Shown: in pieces, positions 10,791 through 24,695 of the stretch | Numbering within the stretch: position 1 is the stretch's first letter | Layout: the number at the start of each line of letters is the position of its first letter | Notes under the pieces: model-generated | What the model saw: the letters and a program-made list of their open reading frames with translations, nothing else | The model's database searches: none | What the model was told of the DNA's origin: nothing | Assembly: GCF_022267515.1 (NCBI RefSeq) | Contig: NZ_JAKFGB010000014.1 | Coordinates: 620,001-684,000, forward strand | Reading direction: 5' to 3' | DNA length: 64,000 bases | From: Rubinisphaera margarita | Lineage (GTDB): Bacteria > Planctomycetota > Planctomycetia > Planctomycetales > Planctomycetaceae | Program-made: the position numbers and the translations under genes

Positions 10791-11768
10791 TTACTGAATC
10801 GACTTGATATAGGCAATCACGGCGTCGATCCACTCGTCCTTCATACTGCCCTTGAAGCTCGGCATTTTGGGATCGTATCCCTGCCGGATCTTGGCGTTGG
10901 GTTCGAGGATCGATTCGCGAATGTAGTTTTCATCCATCAGCACAGAACCATCGCGGGTCTGCACCTGTTGTCCGAAGTGACCTTTGAACGACGGTCCAAC
11001 CTTGTTGCTGCCGTCGATCGAGTGACACTGCAGACAGCCGAACATCCCGATGACCTTTTCCCCGGCCTGTTCCAGAGGAATTCGGCCCCCTTCGAGCGGG
11101 TCGGAAGCAACTTCCAGCCACTTGTCGAAGGTCTGAGGAACTTCGTCGGTTACGTTGGCTTCGTCGGTCGCGTGAACCACGACCTTCGTAATCATATCAG
11201 AGTGCTTTTGACCGCAGTACTCCGTACAGAACAGTTCGAACTTTCCGACTTCTTTTGCTTCGAACCAGAGTCCCGAATAACGGCCAGGAACAACATCCTG
11301 CTTCACCCGGAAGACGGGGACGAACAGGCTGTGGATCACGTCCTTGGATTGCATGATGAGCCTGACTGGTGTTCCGACCGGCACGTGAAGTTCGGCGTCA
11401 ACCGCTCCCGTCCCGTACTTGAACTGCCACGACCACATCTGGGCGGTTACGTTGATGTCGTAGGTTTCCGCCGGAGGGCTCCGCATGTCGACATACCCGG
11501 TGAAACCCCACCAGAAGATGCCGAGAACCAGAATCCCCGGAACGACCGACCAGGTGACTTCCAGCGGCGTGTTATGAGACGGACTTTTCTCCGGCTCCTG
11601 ACCTTCCACGCGGCGATACTTCACCACGAAGTAGCACATCATCGCGACGATGATCACGAAGAAGAACGTCGAGAGCCAGAAGATGAAGTAATAAATCGCA
11701 TCGACGTTGGCAGCAAAGGTCGATTGCTGCGAGGGAAACGGGTCGAGCAGATTCCGGAATGTTTCCAT
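10791..11768 (-). CDS. ctaC: Cytochrome c oxidase subunit II with fused cytochrome c (caa3 type)
   Basis: 325 residues. Two N-terminal membrane helices (about 25-50 and 70-90) are followed by a cupredoxin domain with the complete CuA site CTEYCGQKHSDM and the aromatic electron-entry patch MWSWQF. A C-terminal cytochrome c domain has CLQCH and a later methionine ligand candidate in MPSFKG. The fusion marks a caa3-type enzyme that carries its own cytochrome c. It follows the Sco gene, which supplies copper to CuA. The ATG at 11768 gives the expected short N-terminus with no cleaved signal peptide. Confidence 0.96.
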   Translation of the reverse strand: METFRNLLDPFPSQQSTFAANVDAIYYFIFWLSTFFFVIIVAMMCYFVVKYRRVEGQEPEKSPSHNTPLEVTWSVVPGILVLGIFWWGFTGYVDMRSPPAETYDINVTAQMWSWQFKYGTGAVDAELHVPVGTPVRLIMQSKDVIHSLFVPVFRVKQDVVPGRYSGLWFEAKEVGKFELFCTEYCGQKHSDMITKVVVHATDEANVTDEVPQTFDKWLEVASDPLEGGRIPLEQAGEKVIGMFGCLQCHSIDGSNKVGPSFKGHFGQQVQTRDGSVLMDENYIRESILEPNAKIRQGYDPKMPSFKGSMKDEWIDAVIAYIKSIQ

Positions 11769-11814
11769 GGTCAGTCAGTTACCGTAACGAGGTAAAAAAT
11801 CGTGTTGATTGTCT

Positions 11815-12696
11815 TCAGGTGGCCGAGATGCCGGGAGCACCGAGCCGTTGTTCTTCGCGACGTGCCTCGCGAGCCGCCCGGCTGCGGGCGACGCGATGAC
11901 AGGCCCAGAAAATCAGGCCAAGTCCCATGATGCCGAGTCCACCGCCCACCTTCATAATGTTGCGGGCGACCGGAGCATAACGTCCTTCTTCGGCATCGTA
12001 GTGAAAGCAGATCAGCAGGAACCGGTCGAACGCGTTGCCAATCTTGCCTTCGCTGGCTTCCACGAGGGAGAGCCGTAATGTCTTTTGCGGGAATTCAATC
12101 CCGTAGTGATATCGGGAAATGCGACCGTCCGGCGTGCACATGCAGAACACCGCCGGATGGGAGTATTCCTTCTTCTTCGGCAGGTAAACGTACTCAATGC
12201 CCAGGGCATTCGAGAGTCGCCCGATCGAGGCTTCTGGTCCCGTGAGGAAATGCCAGCCAGCGGGATCGGCTGTTGATCCGTAGGATTCCAGATACTTCTG
12301 CTTCGTCGCCCGGGCCTGTTCCGGCTTTTCGTTGGGATCGAGACTGACCGAAACAATCCGGTAATCCTTGCCCGCGACCAGATCGACTTCTTTCAGAGAG
12401 TTGATCATCCCGTTGAGCTGCAGAACGCAGAGCATCGGGCAATTGGAGTAATTCATTGACAGGACCACGGGGATGTCGCCCTGAAAACATTCCTCGAGTC
12501 GGATCGCCCGCCCCGCATCATCGACGAACTGCAGGTCGAGAGGGAGCTTATCGTCAAGATGTTCGACGACGGCCGTCTCGGTCAGAGCTGCCGGCATGAA
12601 CTGGCTTCGTGGATCCTGCGCAGCGCAGTCTGCGGCAACGGCAGCGAACATCACGCTGACGGCAAGCAGTCCAGGCAGGGCAGGGAAGCAGTTCAT
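11815..12696 (-). CDS. SCO1/SenC copper chaperone with C-terminal membrane anchor
   Basis: 293 residues. A signal peptide ends near AADCAAQ. The thioredoxin-like SCO domain has the copper-binding Cys86 and Cys90 in CPMLC, and His180 in YSHPAVF. It delivers copper to the CuA centre of subunit II, encoded next in the operon. Unlike classic Sco proteins, the membrane anchor is at the C-terminus (VGGGLGIMGLGLIFWAC), followed by a basic tail. This layout is known from planctomycete and related SCO proteins. Confidence 0.93.
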   Translation of the reverse strand: MNCFPALPGLLAVSVMFAAVAADCAAQDPRSQFMPAALTETAVVEHLDDKLPLDLQFVDDAGRAIRLEECFQGDIPVVLSMNYSNCPMLCVLQLNGMINSLKEVDLVAGKDYRIVSVSLDPNEKPEQARATKQKYLESYGSTADPAGWHFLTGPEASIGRLSNALGIEYVYLPKKKEYSHPAVFCMCTPDGRISRYHYGIEFPQKTLRLSLVEASEGKIGNAFDRFLLICFHYDAEEGRYAPVARNIMKVGGGLGIMGLGLIFWACHRVARSRAAREARREEQRLGAPGISAT

Positions 12697-12725
12697 GGGA
12701 AATCTTATGGTTCTGTTCTTCGTGT

Positions 12726-13058
12726 TCAGGATTCAGACGGAGGATTGGCCGAGTCGCTGCCCGAGGACTGCGAGCTCTTCATCTCCTCCAGGACTTCGCT
12801 CATGGCCTTTTCGATCGGAACCGAGACCGTTCCTTTTTCTCGATCGACCCATGAGTAGGTGTTCAATTCGGTCTGCTGCTCGTCCATCATCTCGTTGGTG
12901 AGAACGAGCGGAGCGTCGACGACCTTCTTCTGATGCTCCATGGCCTGGAACTGGTAGTACAACACCTGTGCGGCGACGATGATCACGAAAGTGAGAGCCG
13001 CTGAAACGATCCCCACGAGAGTGATCGTGCCGGTATGTAAGTCATCGTAACGAGCCAT
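12726..13058 (-). CDS. Small single-helix membrane protein of the respiratory operon
   Basis: 110 residues. One helix (about 12-35, TLVGIVSAALTFVIIVAAQVL) is followed by a charged region and a Ser-rich C-terminus. I do not recognise a named family. It lies between actF and the Sco gene and is transcribed with them, so a role in linking or assembling the Act complex and the oxidase is likely by context only. A 227-base gap separates it from actF; it could be the first gene of an oxidase sub-operon. Confidence 0.75.
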   Translation of the reverse strand: MARYDDLHTGTITLVGIVSAALTFVIIVAAQVLYYQFQAMEHQKKVVDAPLVLTNEMMDEQQTELNTYSWVDREKGTVSVPIEKAMSEVLEEMKSSQSSGSDSANPPSES

Positions 13059-13285
13059 GGTCGCATCCGTTGTTAGTAATTGCCTCGAATCGGTTGACGA
13101 ACGCCGTTGGAAAATCGACGTCGCAAGTCGGCTGCAATTGTTCTGATCTGCTGATCGGGGTTTCCTCAGGCAGCCCGGTCATTCTTCATTATGACGGACT
13201 CTGACGGTTCAACCAGAGGATCACCCTTCCATCGCGGCGATTCGCCGCACGTTTGCCCGCTGAATCAGCCGCCAGCGGTTACGGC

Positions 13286-14509
13286 TTAAATGTTGTGGAA
13301 CGCCAGCGATTCCTGCAGGCGAGGATCTTTGACCGCCAGCAGATTGAAGTCTGCCGACAGTTTCACCATGCCGAAGGTGAACAGTCCCACCACGCCCAGA
13401 AGACAGAAGACGTCGATCAATCCAAAGGCCGGCGTCTCGGGAGAGACTTCCGGAATAATCAGCCAGTACAGGTCGATCCAGCACATTACGAGCAGGAACA
13501 CGGCCCACCAGGTCAGCTGAACCGGATTCCGCTTCACCGTCCGGGACATCAGCCCGAGGAATGGAATCACGAAGTGACCAATGATGAGAGCCATTGAGAT
13601 GACTTCCCAGCCATTCTCCTGCCGACGCATGTACCAGATCGTTTCTTCCGGGATGTTCGCGTACCAGTACAACAGATACTGCGAGAACGCGATGTAGGCC
13701 CAGAAGCAGTTGAATCCGAACAGCAGCTTGCCGATATCGTGGCGATGCTCGGCATTCACGGTTTGTGTCAGGACGCCGTTGCGATTGGCCATGAAGACCA
13801 TGATGGCCAGCGTGGCGTAGAAGGCGACGTTGGCGTTGGCGAAGTAATAGACGCCAATGATCGTGCTGAACCATCGCGGGTCGAGCGACATGATCCAGTC
13901 GATCGAAGCGAAGGTCAGCGAGAGTGCGAACAGGATCAGGCTCACTGCGGCGTAGCGTTCCATCTTCAGACTTAACTGGATATCGCCGGTCTTGTCCTGG
14001 CGAGCCGAGGTCATCAGGTAAAAGCGGGCACACAGAATCCAGAAGGCGAAGTAGGCCACCGCACGGATCGTGAACCAGGTCGGGTTGAGGTAGATCTGCT
14101 TGTGGTTCAGCAGCGGGTCGTGGGAAGCGACTTCCGGGTTATTCCACAGGAACAGCGTGTCGCTGCCCGAGATCACCAGGAACAGAATCGGCAGGAACAT
14201 GACGACCAGAGGCACGAAGCCGTTGGTGAGAATCTCAGCCAACCGGCGGACGACCGCACTCCAGCCTGCTCGCGTGATGTGCTGAATCAGCACAAAGAAC
14301 AGCGCTCCCAGCGAGATGCTCAGGGCGAACGTGAAGTTGTGCAGATAGCTGAACTGCAGGCGTGTCCAGTTGCCGGAAAACGCGGCGATGATGACAGCCA
14401 GCAGCAGTCCTGCCACGCCGGCGTACAATGCCAGCGTGCCCAGTTGACCGGAATTCTGCTCGAGCGTTCCGGGCTCTTCAACAGGAAGTGTGTGTCCGTG
14501 GTGTGCCAT
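13286..14509 (-). CDS. actF: Alternative complex III subunit ActF (NrfD-like membrane protein)
   Basis: 407 residues with about ten membrane helices. Sequence such as LDPRWFSTIIGVYYFANA and FSQYLLYWYANIPEETIWY is characteristic of ActF, the second NrfD-like integral subunit of the quinol:cytochrome c oxidoreductase. It follows actDE in the usual actABCDEF order. The N-terminus is His-containing (MAHHGHT). It probably forms part of the membrane quinol/proton module together with ActC. Confidence 0.93.
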   Translation of the reverse strand: MAHHGHTLPVEEPGTLEQNSGQLGTLALYAGVAGLLLAVIIAAFSGNWTRLQFSYLHNFTFALSISLGALFFVLIQHITRAGWSAVVRRLAEILTNGFVPLVVMFLPILFLVISGSDTLFLWNNPEVASHDPLLNHKQIYLNPTWFTIRAVAYFAFWILCARFYLMTSARQDKTGDIQLSLKMERYAAVSLILFALSLTFASIDWIMSLDPRWFSTIIGVYYFANANVAFYATLAIMVFMANRNGVLTQTVNAEHRHDIGKLLFGFNCFWAYIAFSQYLLYWYANIPEETIWYMRRQENGWEVISMALIIGHFVIPFLGLMSRTVKRNPVQLTWWAVFLLVMCWIDLYWLIIPEVSPETPAFGLIDVFCLLGVVGLFTFGMVKLSADFNLLAVKDPRLQESLAFHNI

Positions 14510-14657
14510 GTTGGTATCAGTCGTCGAAAAAGAGAATCGCTGACTCGAGTGCTTCTTCCAAGCCTCATGTATGGGGAACGGCTTCGATCATCCGCTCCGC
14601 CGTCGCTCGTTGCAGCTTCTTTAACCTGTAATGTTGTCTAAGGGCGATCCGTCGCGA

Positions 14658-16004
14658 TCAGTTGGCTTCCGCCTGGAGTCGCTGCTGCTCTTCAGCAGGC
14701 AGTTGATCAATCGTTGCCGAACCGGCTCGCTGGAGAGCCCGGACATACAGCACGATCGCCCAGCGGTCCTGAATCGGAATCTGTGAGGCATAACCCGGCA
14801 TCTTGCGGACACCGTGGGTGATGGTGTTGAATAGTTGGCCGACGTCCTGATTCCGGATCGGCTCGTCGTATAGAGTGATCGGTTTGATCCAGGTGCCGAT
14901 GCCCGGCGAACCGGCCTGCAGCTCCATCGCCCGGCGGGAAACCAGTCCGTCTCCCTTGCCAGTCATGCCGTGACAGACCGCACAGTAGATGTTGTAACGG
15001 GCCTGGCCGCGAGCCATCAGATCTTCCGTCGGCTCCACGGGAAGTTCGGTCACCCAGGGAACGGTCGTCAGATTGAACGTCGTTCCATCCGGATTCTTGG
15101 CGTTCGGAAGCAGCATGCTGCGATCGACGTTCTCGGCCTGTTCCGGCTGAAGGCCTTCGGAATAAGCGACGTCTTCATAGAAGTCACCCCGAGCCAGCGT
15201 GCCGGCGATCACCGGTCGCATGGTGCGGCCGTCGGCGAAGACCGGCGAGGCCTTCTGTGTCTTGGCCTTCGGCTGGAAGTCCATGTCGGTCAGAATCTCG
15301 ATGCGGGGCACATCCGAAGGCATGGCTCGCATGCGGGCGATCAACACCAGCGGAATCAGTCCGATCACGAGCAGGAACACGGCCAGAGGAGCCAGCAGCT
15401 TCGGCAGCGCGGCATTCTCGTGCGGTTCCATACACGGGGTGACAGACACGGGATTCAGCGAGGTCAGAAACGATTTCGTGTCGGCTTCGTGGAACTTCGG
15501 ATCTTCCGATTCGATGCCCAGGAAGAAACCGTTCGTGGTCACCTTCTGGAACGGATCGACCAGGAAGATGCGGTTGTAAAGCCGCGGCAGATTGTTCAAC
15601 GCCAGCATGCCGATCAAGGCACCGAAAGCCGAGAAGAGCACGGTCAGTTCGAATGTCACCGGCATATCAGCAGGAATGCTGAAGAACGGCTTGTTACTGA
15701 TGATGTACTTGTAGTCCCAGGCGTTCGTGAGGAACTGCAGCGCCAGAGCGGTGGTGGCTCCCACGGCGGCACAGCCGAGCACGATAAACGGCAGCCGCGT
15801 CGGCTTCACGCCCATGGCGTCATCGATGCCGTGCACCGGAAACGGTGTGTAGCAGTCGAAGCTCTTGAAGCCGGCGTCGCGCGTCTTTTCGGCGGCGTGC
15901 ATCAGCGAAGGAACATCGTCGAACTGAGCCACGTAGCCTGCGAGCGTCGGCTCGGGCGAAGCCTGAGGTTCGGCTGCGGTTTGATGTTCAACGTCTGTTG
16001 ACAT
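14658..16004 (-). CDS. actDE: ActD-ActE fusion: DUF3341 membrane protein plus monoheme cytochrome c
   Basis: 448 residues. The N-terminal half is ActD (DUF3341): FDDVPSLMHAAEKTRDAGF, then YTPFPVHGID, and two helices around 75-95 and 120-140. A further hydrophobic segment (about 205-225) leads into a cytochrome c domain with CAVCHGMTGKGDG (about 345) and a methionine ligand candidate in KMPGYASQI. That second part corresponds to ActE. In the classic Rhodothermus-type complex ActD and ActE are separate chains. AGAGG precedes the ATG at 16004. The fusion fixes a 1:1 ratio and tethers the cytochrome to the membrane. Confidence 0.92.
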   Translation of the reverse strand: MSTDVEHQTAAEPQASPEPTLAGYVAQFDDVPSLMHAAEKTRDAGFKSFDCYTPFPVHGIDDAMGVKPTRLPFIVLGCAAVGATTALALQFLTNAWDYKYIISNKPFFSIPADMPVTFELTVLFSAFGALIGMLALNNLPRLYNRIFLVDPFQKVTTNGFFLGIESEDPKFHEADTKSFLTSLNPVSVTPCMEPHENAALPKLLAPLAVFLLVIGLIPLVLIARMRAMPSDVPRIEILTDMDFQPKAKTQKASPVFADGRTMRPVIAGTLARGDFYEDVAYSEGLQPEQAENVDRSMLLPNAKNPDGTTFNLTTVPWVTELPVEPTEDLMARGQARYNIYCAVCHGMTGKGDGLVSRRAMELQAGSPGIGTWIKPITLYDEPIRNQDVGQLFNTITHGVRKMPGYASQIPIQDRWAIVLYVRALQRAGSATIDQLPAEEQQRLQAEAN

Positions 16005-16094
16005 AGGGACCTCTTAGGTATCTACAGGGGAGAGTTCGTGACTCTCGCTTCGGTATGAAGGATCTCGTTGTTCTGTGTGGGTCTCAGCTGCTGC

Positions 16095-17510
<1,416 letters not shown>

Positions 17511-17559
17511 AGTTCAACTCAACCAGGTCTAAGTAAAAGTACGTTCTGTCTGCCTGTGA

Positions 17560-20898
<3,339 letters not shown>

Positions 20899-20955
20899 GG
20901 ATCTCAGGATCTTGATTGAATTAAACGTTACCGAACCAACCCAGCCAGCCCGCAA

Positions 20956-21639
20956 TTAGCGGTGGCAGGTCGAACAGTTCTCCTGCGGGTGAATTCGCAG
21001 GCTTTCGGCGACTTCCTGACCGATGTTTTCCTGCCCCGGACCCGGCTCCCAGGCCAGATTAGTGACTTCATCCACGGGTCGCAGACTCGGCGTCGGATTG
21101 CGGTGACACTTCAGACAGAAGCCCATCGCAAGCGTGGCTTTCTGCTCGACAACTTCCATGCGATCGACACGGCCGTGGCACGATACACAACTCACCCCAC
21201 GAGTGACGTGGGCACTGTGATTGAAGTACGCATAGTCCGGCAGGTCGTGAACTTTTCGCCAGACGACTGACTGGCCAGTAGCCGCCGACTCGCGAATCGG
21301 CTGCAGTTTGAGGCTGTTCACGTGGATTGCGACCGTGGGCGACTGCCCGTTCTGGTCGACGCCCTGGTGGCAGTTCAGACATGTCCCCACGGGAGGAATC
21401 GCCGCATGGGCGGCCACTTCAACCGTGTTGTGACAGTAGCGGCAATCCATCTTCAGCCGACCGGCATGCAGTGCGTGACTGAATGGAACGGGCTGCTCGG
21501 GACGATAGCCGACATCCGAGGTCGCCGGGTGGACGGCGTAGGCGAACAGACCCGTATAGTAGAGAGCCCCGATCCCCAGAAACCCGACCACGGCCGGCAA
21601 TAACGGGTTAATCCAGGCTGGAAAGTGAAATCGACTCAT
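20956..21639 (-). CDS. actA: Alternative complex III pentaheme cytochrome ActA
   Basis: 227 residues. An uncleaved N-terminal helix (about 12-32, LLPAVVGFLGIGALYYTGL) anchors the protein. Five CxxCH motifs are visible in order: CRYCH, CLNCH, CVSCH, CLKCH and CSTCH. The segment YRPEQPVPFSHALHAGRLKM is typical of ActA. First gene of the leftward act-cox operon. The ATG at 21639 has no strong Shine-Dalgarno. The protein carries electrons on the periplasmic side of the complex. Confidence 0.95.
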   Translation of the reverse strand: MSRFHFPAWINPLLPAVVGFLGIGALYYTGLFAYAVHPATSDVGYRPEQPVPFSHALHAGRLKMDCRYCHNTVEVAAHAAIPPVGTCLNCHQGVDQNGQSPTVAIHVNSLKLQPIRESAATGQSVVWRKVHDLPDYAYFNHSAHVTRGVSCVSCHGRVDRMEVVEQKATLAMGFCLKCHRNPTPSLRPVDEVTNLAWEPGPGQENIGQEVAESLRIHPQENCSTCHR

Positions 21640-22158
21640 TTAATCACCAGGCTGTGCAGAGACTCCGAAAACGGAAACTGAGTACCGGGTCCGCAGGACA
21701 GCGGACGGCAGTTCGGAAAGACCTGCGGAGTTAAACGTGGAAACTCCCCTCCGAGAAGTACGGGGCATGATAGTGACTTACCCTGAAAATGGAACCGCGA
21801 CCGCTAGTCGCATCGCGTGACAAATTGCCGCAGAAATCGCGCACCGTTGCAGGAGTTTTCGACATTGCTCTCGACGCGTCTGCTCCCTGTTTTCTCGAAG
21901 AAAACGCTCCGAATCGGGCTTCGGGGAAACAGCAGCTCGGCACCGTGTCGTCCGTGCGATCGGGCAGGGGACAAAGTGTCGCAGGACGGCTGTTAACGAA
22001 AAACGGGTTCCTGCCTGAGACAGGAACCCGTGGAGTATTGTCGATGAGAGCGGATTGCTCGACCGTGCAGGAGCGTTTTTCACCTGAAGCGGCGGATCTG
22101 ACGCGGACGCGACGTTTGCACCCTCAAGGAAGCAGTTCCAGAGGGCTTGCGGTCGGCG
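21640..22158. other. Intergenic region upstream of actA
   Basis: 519 bases between the flotillin gene end and actA. It holds the flotillin terminator at 21999-22031 and must contain the promoter of the 15-kb respiratory operon. Short inverted repeats (for example GTCCGC/GCGGAC near 21690) are visible, but I could not pick a convincing -35/-10 pair. No credible gene is present. Confidence 0.6.
21999..22031 (-). terminator. Intrinsic terminator after the flotillin gene
   Basis: Perfect 11-bp stem (ACGGGTTCCTG with CAGGAACCCGT) and a 7-base loop. On the minus strand it is followed by TTTTTCG. It lies about 130 bases after the flotillin stop and insulates the downstream actA promoter. Confidence 0.85.
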
Positions 22159-23796
22159 TTACGCGGTGGTTGAACCGTTTCCTTCCGCCGGTTTGACCGT
22201 TGGCCGATCCTGTTCCGGAAGACGACTCTCTCCGGCGGCCGCCTCTTCCGTGCCCGTCATTTTAACGAGCGTTTCCGGCAATTCGACGCCTCCGATGTCG
22301 CGCATCACCTGCAGCATCGGCGGCAATGTTCGCGACATTCCCTGCAGGAAGTTGGAAACGTTGCTCTTGTCGCCATTCCCCCCATTCTCCCAGACGACGA
22401 TCTTGTCGAACTTGATCTTGGAGATCGCTTCGGCCGAGGCACTGGCCAGGCTGTCGAGGTGTTCGAGCAACAGCATCTGGAAGGCTTCTTTCGATCCGCC
22501 ACAGGCACTGATGATCTCCCGGAGGCCTTCCCCTTTCTTGGCGAGAATCTCGTACTGACCGCGAGCCTCGGCTTCGAGTTTGGCGTAATTCGCTGCCGCT
22601 TCGGCGTCGGCTTCGAGCTTCTTGCGGGCGGCAGCCGCTTCGGCTTCGACGATCGTGCGGGCCTTTTCGGCTTTGGCGGGAGCTTCCAGTTTTGCGCGCT
22701 GTTCGGCTTCGACCTTCTCGGCTTCCGCGAGGGCCGCTTTGGCCATGGCCCGGTTCTGCACTTCAAGAACGGCGGCTTCCGCTTCTTTCTCGCGGGTCTT
22801 GGACCGTTCGTACGCTTCGGCCTGCTTCACCTGCAATGTTGCCTGAGCTTCAGCGACTTGGGCATCGGCTTCGGCTTCCCCGCGATACGCCTCGGCATTT
22901 GCACTGGCAACCGCGACACGTTTCTGACGGTTGGCGTCCGCGACAAGCGTTTCCTGTTCGAACATCGCCCGCTGCTTGCCGAATTCCTCTTCCTTGCTCA
23001 GCTCGGCGACACGCACGGTCTTTTCGCGATCGGCTTCCCGGATCCCGATTTCCTGCTCGCGGCGGGCGTTGGCGACCTCGATCAGCTTGTCCCGCTCGGC
23101 GGCGACAACGCGAATTTCCCCGAGTTTCTCCTGCTCGGCGACATCCCCACGGGCTTTTTGCACCGCTTCCGAAGCCGCCTTCTGGCCGATGGCCTGGATG
23201 TAACCCGACTCATCGGTAATGTCGGTGATGTTCACGTTGATCAGCACCAGGCCGATCTTCTTCAGTTCCGGCTCCAGCGAATTCTGAATGCTGCTCAGGA
23301 ACTGTTCACGGTCCCGGTTAATATCTTCAATCTTCATTGAAGCGATAACCTGTCGCAGCTGACCGAAGATGATGTCCTCGGCCTGCTTCTTAACCGCCTG
23401 GCCGTTCAACCCGAGGAGACGAATGGCCGCGTTCTGCATGAGCTGAGGCTCGGTGCCGATCGCCACCGTGAAGACCGACGGCACGTTGACGCGAATGTTC
23501 TCGCTGGAGAGAGCATCCTTCAACGGAACTTCGATCTGAATCGGTTCCAGGGAAAGATAGGCGTAGTCCTGAATGATCGGCAGAACGAGACGGCCGCCCC
23601 CGTGAATGGTGGTCGACGACTTGCCTCCGCCGACGCTCCCGTACACAACCAGAATCTTGTTACTCGGGCAGCGCTTGTAGCGACTGGCGATGAACAGGCC
23701 CAGGCCGATCATCGCCGCGACGACGACCAGCGCCACGCCACCGTAAAAGCCGAGCTGTTCGAGCTGGGCGAGAATTGGGAGAAGGGAACCAGGCAT
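22159..23796 (-). CDS. Flotillin-like SPFH/band 7 protein
   Basis: 545 residues. An N-terminal membrane helix (about 18-37) is followed by an SPFH domain (about 45-250; VPSVFTVAIGTEPQLMQNA, IINVNITDITDESGYI-type region). A long Ala/Glu/Lys coiled coil (about 215-430, many AEA repeats) and a flotillin-type C-terminus complete the protein. Flotillins scaffold functional membrane microdomains. The NfeD-like partner is encoded 27 bases upstream, the classical pairing. A strong terminator follows. Confidence 0.92.
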   Translation of the reverse strand: MPGSLLPILAQLEQLGFYGGVALVVVAAMIGLGLFIASRYKRCPSNKILVVYGSVGGGKSSTTIHGGGRLVLPIIQDYAYLSLEPIQIEVPLKDALSSENIRVNVPSVFTVAIGTEPQLMQNAAIRLLGLNGQAVKKQAEDIIFGQLRQVIASMKIEDINRDREQFLSSIQNSLEPELKKIGLVLINVNITDITDESGYIQAIGQKAASEAVQKARGDVAEQEKLGEIRVVAAERDKLIEVANARREQEIGIREADREKTVRVAELSKEEEFGKQRAMFEQETLVADANRQKRVAVASANAEAYRGEAEADAQVAEAQATLQVKQAEAYERSKTREKEAEAAVLEVQNRAMAKAALAEAEKVEAEQRAKLEAPAKAEKARTIVEAEAAAARKKLEADAEAAANYAKLEAEARGQYEILAKKGEGLREIISACGGSKEAFQMLLLEHLDSLASASAEAISKIKFDKIVVWENGGNGDKSNVSNFLQGMSRTLPPMLQVMRDIGGVELPETLVKMTGTEEAAAGESRLPEQDRPTVKPAEGNGSTTA

Positions 23797-23823
23797 GAGC
23801 GCGACCTCGTGATGAAAGGAACG

Positions 23824-24492
23824 TCAGACAGCTGCGGACGCGGGATCTGCAGCTGCAGATGTTGACTGTTGCGAACGAACTTCGACCGAATCTTCGCCGG
23901 TCACCCGTGTCACAACGATCGGGGTGCCGGTCTTCAACGCGGGTCCATCCGTTGTGGCGCGATATTCCATCGTGCGCCCTCCGAGAGTGATCTGCACCTT
24001 GCCGGCACCCGTGTCTTCGCCGGGAATCGTCAGGTAAACGGTCCCCATTTCTCCGACCGCTTCATTGATTTTCACGGTGCCGTCCGAGCGAAGCTTGTAA
24101 ATCTGCTTGAAACTCCAGCCAACCAGATACAGCATGGCCAGCGCGGCCAGACAGGCGGTGGCAAAGGCTTTTTCCTGCGGCATGTGCTGCAGCGCTCCGA
24201 GTCCGGTCAGACCGAACACTGTGACTGCCGCGATGATTGAGCGGAAACTGACGATGCCGACAAACCAGCCATCGGTCAGGGCATCAGGGTGATGATCGAA
24301 ATCGACCTCGGCGTCTCGCAGCGAGACATCGCCGTCGAGATCGGCATCCGGAAAATCAGCATCGGGGACGTCGAGATCGGGCGTGTCGAAATCAAGTTCG
24401 CCACCGCCATCGAGCCCGATCAGGAGCATGATGAACTGAACCGTAAATATCGTGCCGCCGATGACGGCACACCATGTGAAGAGACTTTCCAT
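23824..24492 (-). CDS. NfeD/YqiJ-like membrane protein with OB-fold C-terminus
   Basis: 222 residues from the ATG at 24492, which has CGGAG 7 bases upstream. The first helix (about 5-27) is followed by an acidic linker with repeated D-x-P-D-x-D pattern (DTPDLDVPDADFPDADLDGD). Two or three more helices and a C-terminal OB-fold domain (about 145-210; MGTVYLTIPGEDTGAGKVQI) follow. NfeD family proteins act with flotillin/SPFH partners, here encoded directly downstream. The acidic repeat may bind divalent cations; that is inference. Confidence 0.85.
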   Translation of the reverse strand: MESLFTWCAVIGGTIFTVQFIMLLIGLDGGGELDFDTPDLDVPDADFPDADLDGDVSLRDAEVDFDHHPDALTDGWFVGIVSFRSIIAAVTVFGLTGLGALQHMPQEKAFATACLAALAMLYLVGWSFKQIYKLRSDGTVKINEAVGEMGTVYLTIPGEDTGAGKVQITLGGRTMEYRATTDGPALKTGTPIVVTRVTGEDSVEVRSQQSTSAAADPASAAV

Positions 24493-24695
24493 GGATGACT
24501 CCGCTGAGAACGTCGGGGAAGAGGGGAATCCATCATCCATCGACTTTAACGTCGGAACCATCCGTCGGTTCACGGAAAATCAGCGAGTTCAGAAAAACTT
24601 CGAGCCTCCGCGCCAATGATGGCTCTCGGAGACTCGTGGCAATTCCAGTGACTGAATCGCAAAGATCTCTACCGCAGTAGACTCGCTGCCGAAAC

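Noticed and set aside
21789..22196. 135-codon plus-strand frame between actA and the flotillin gene
   Set aside because: It runs through the flotillin terminator hairpin and into the flotillin coding region; composition is not protein-like.
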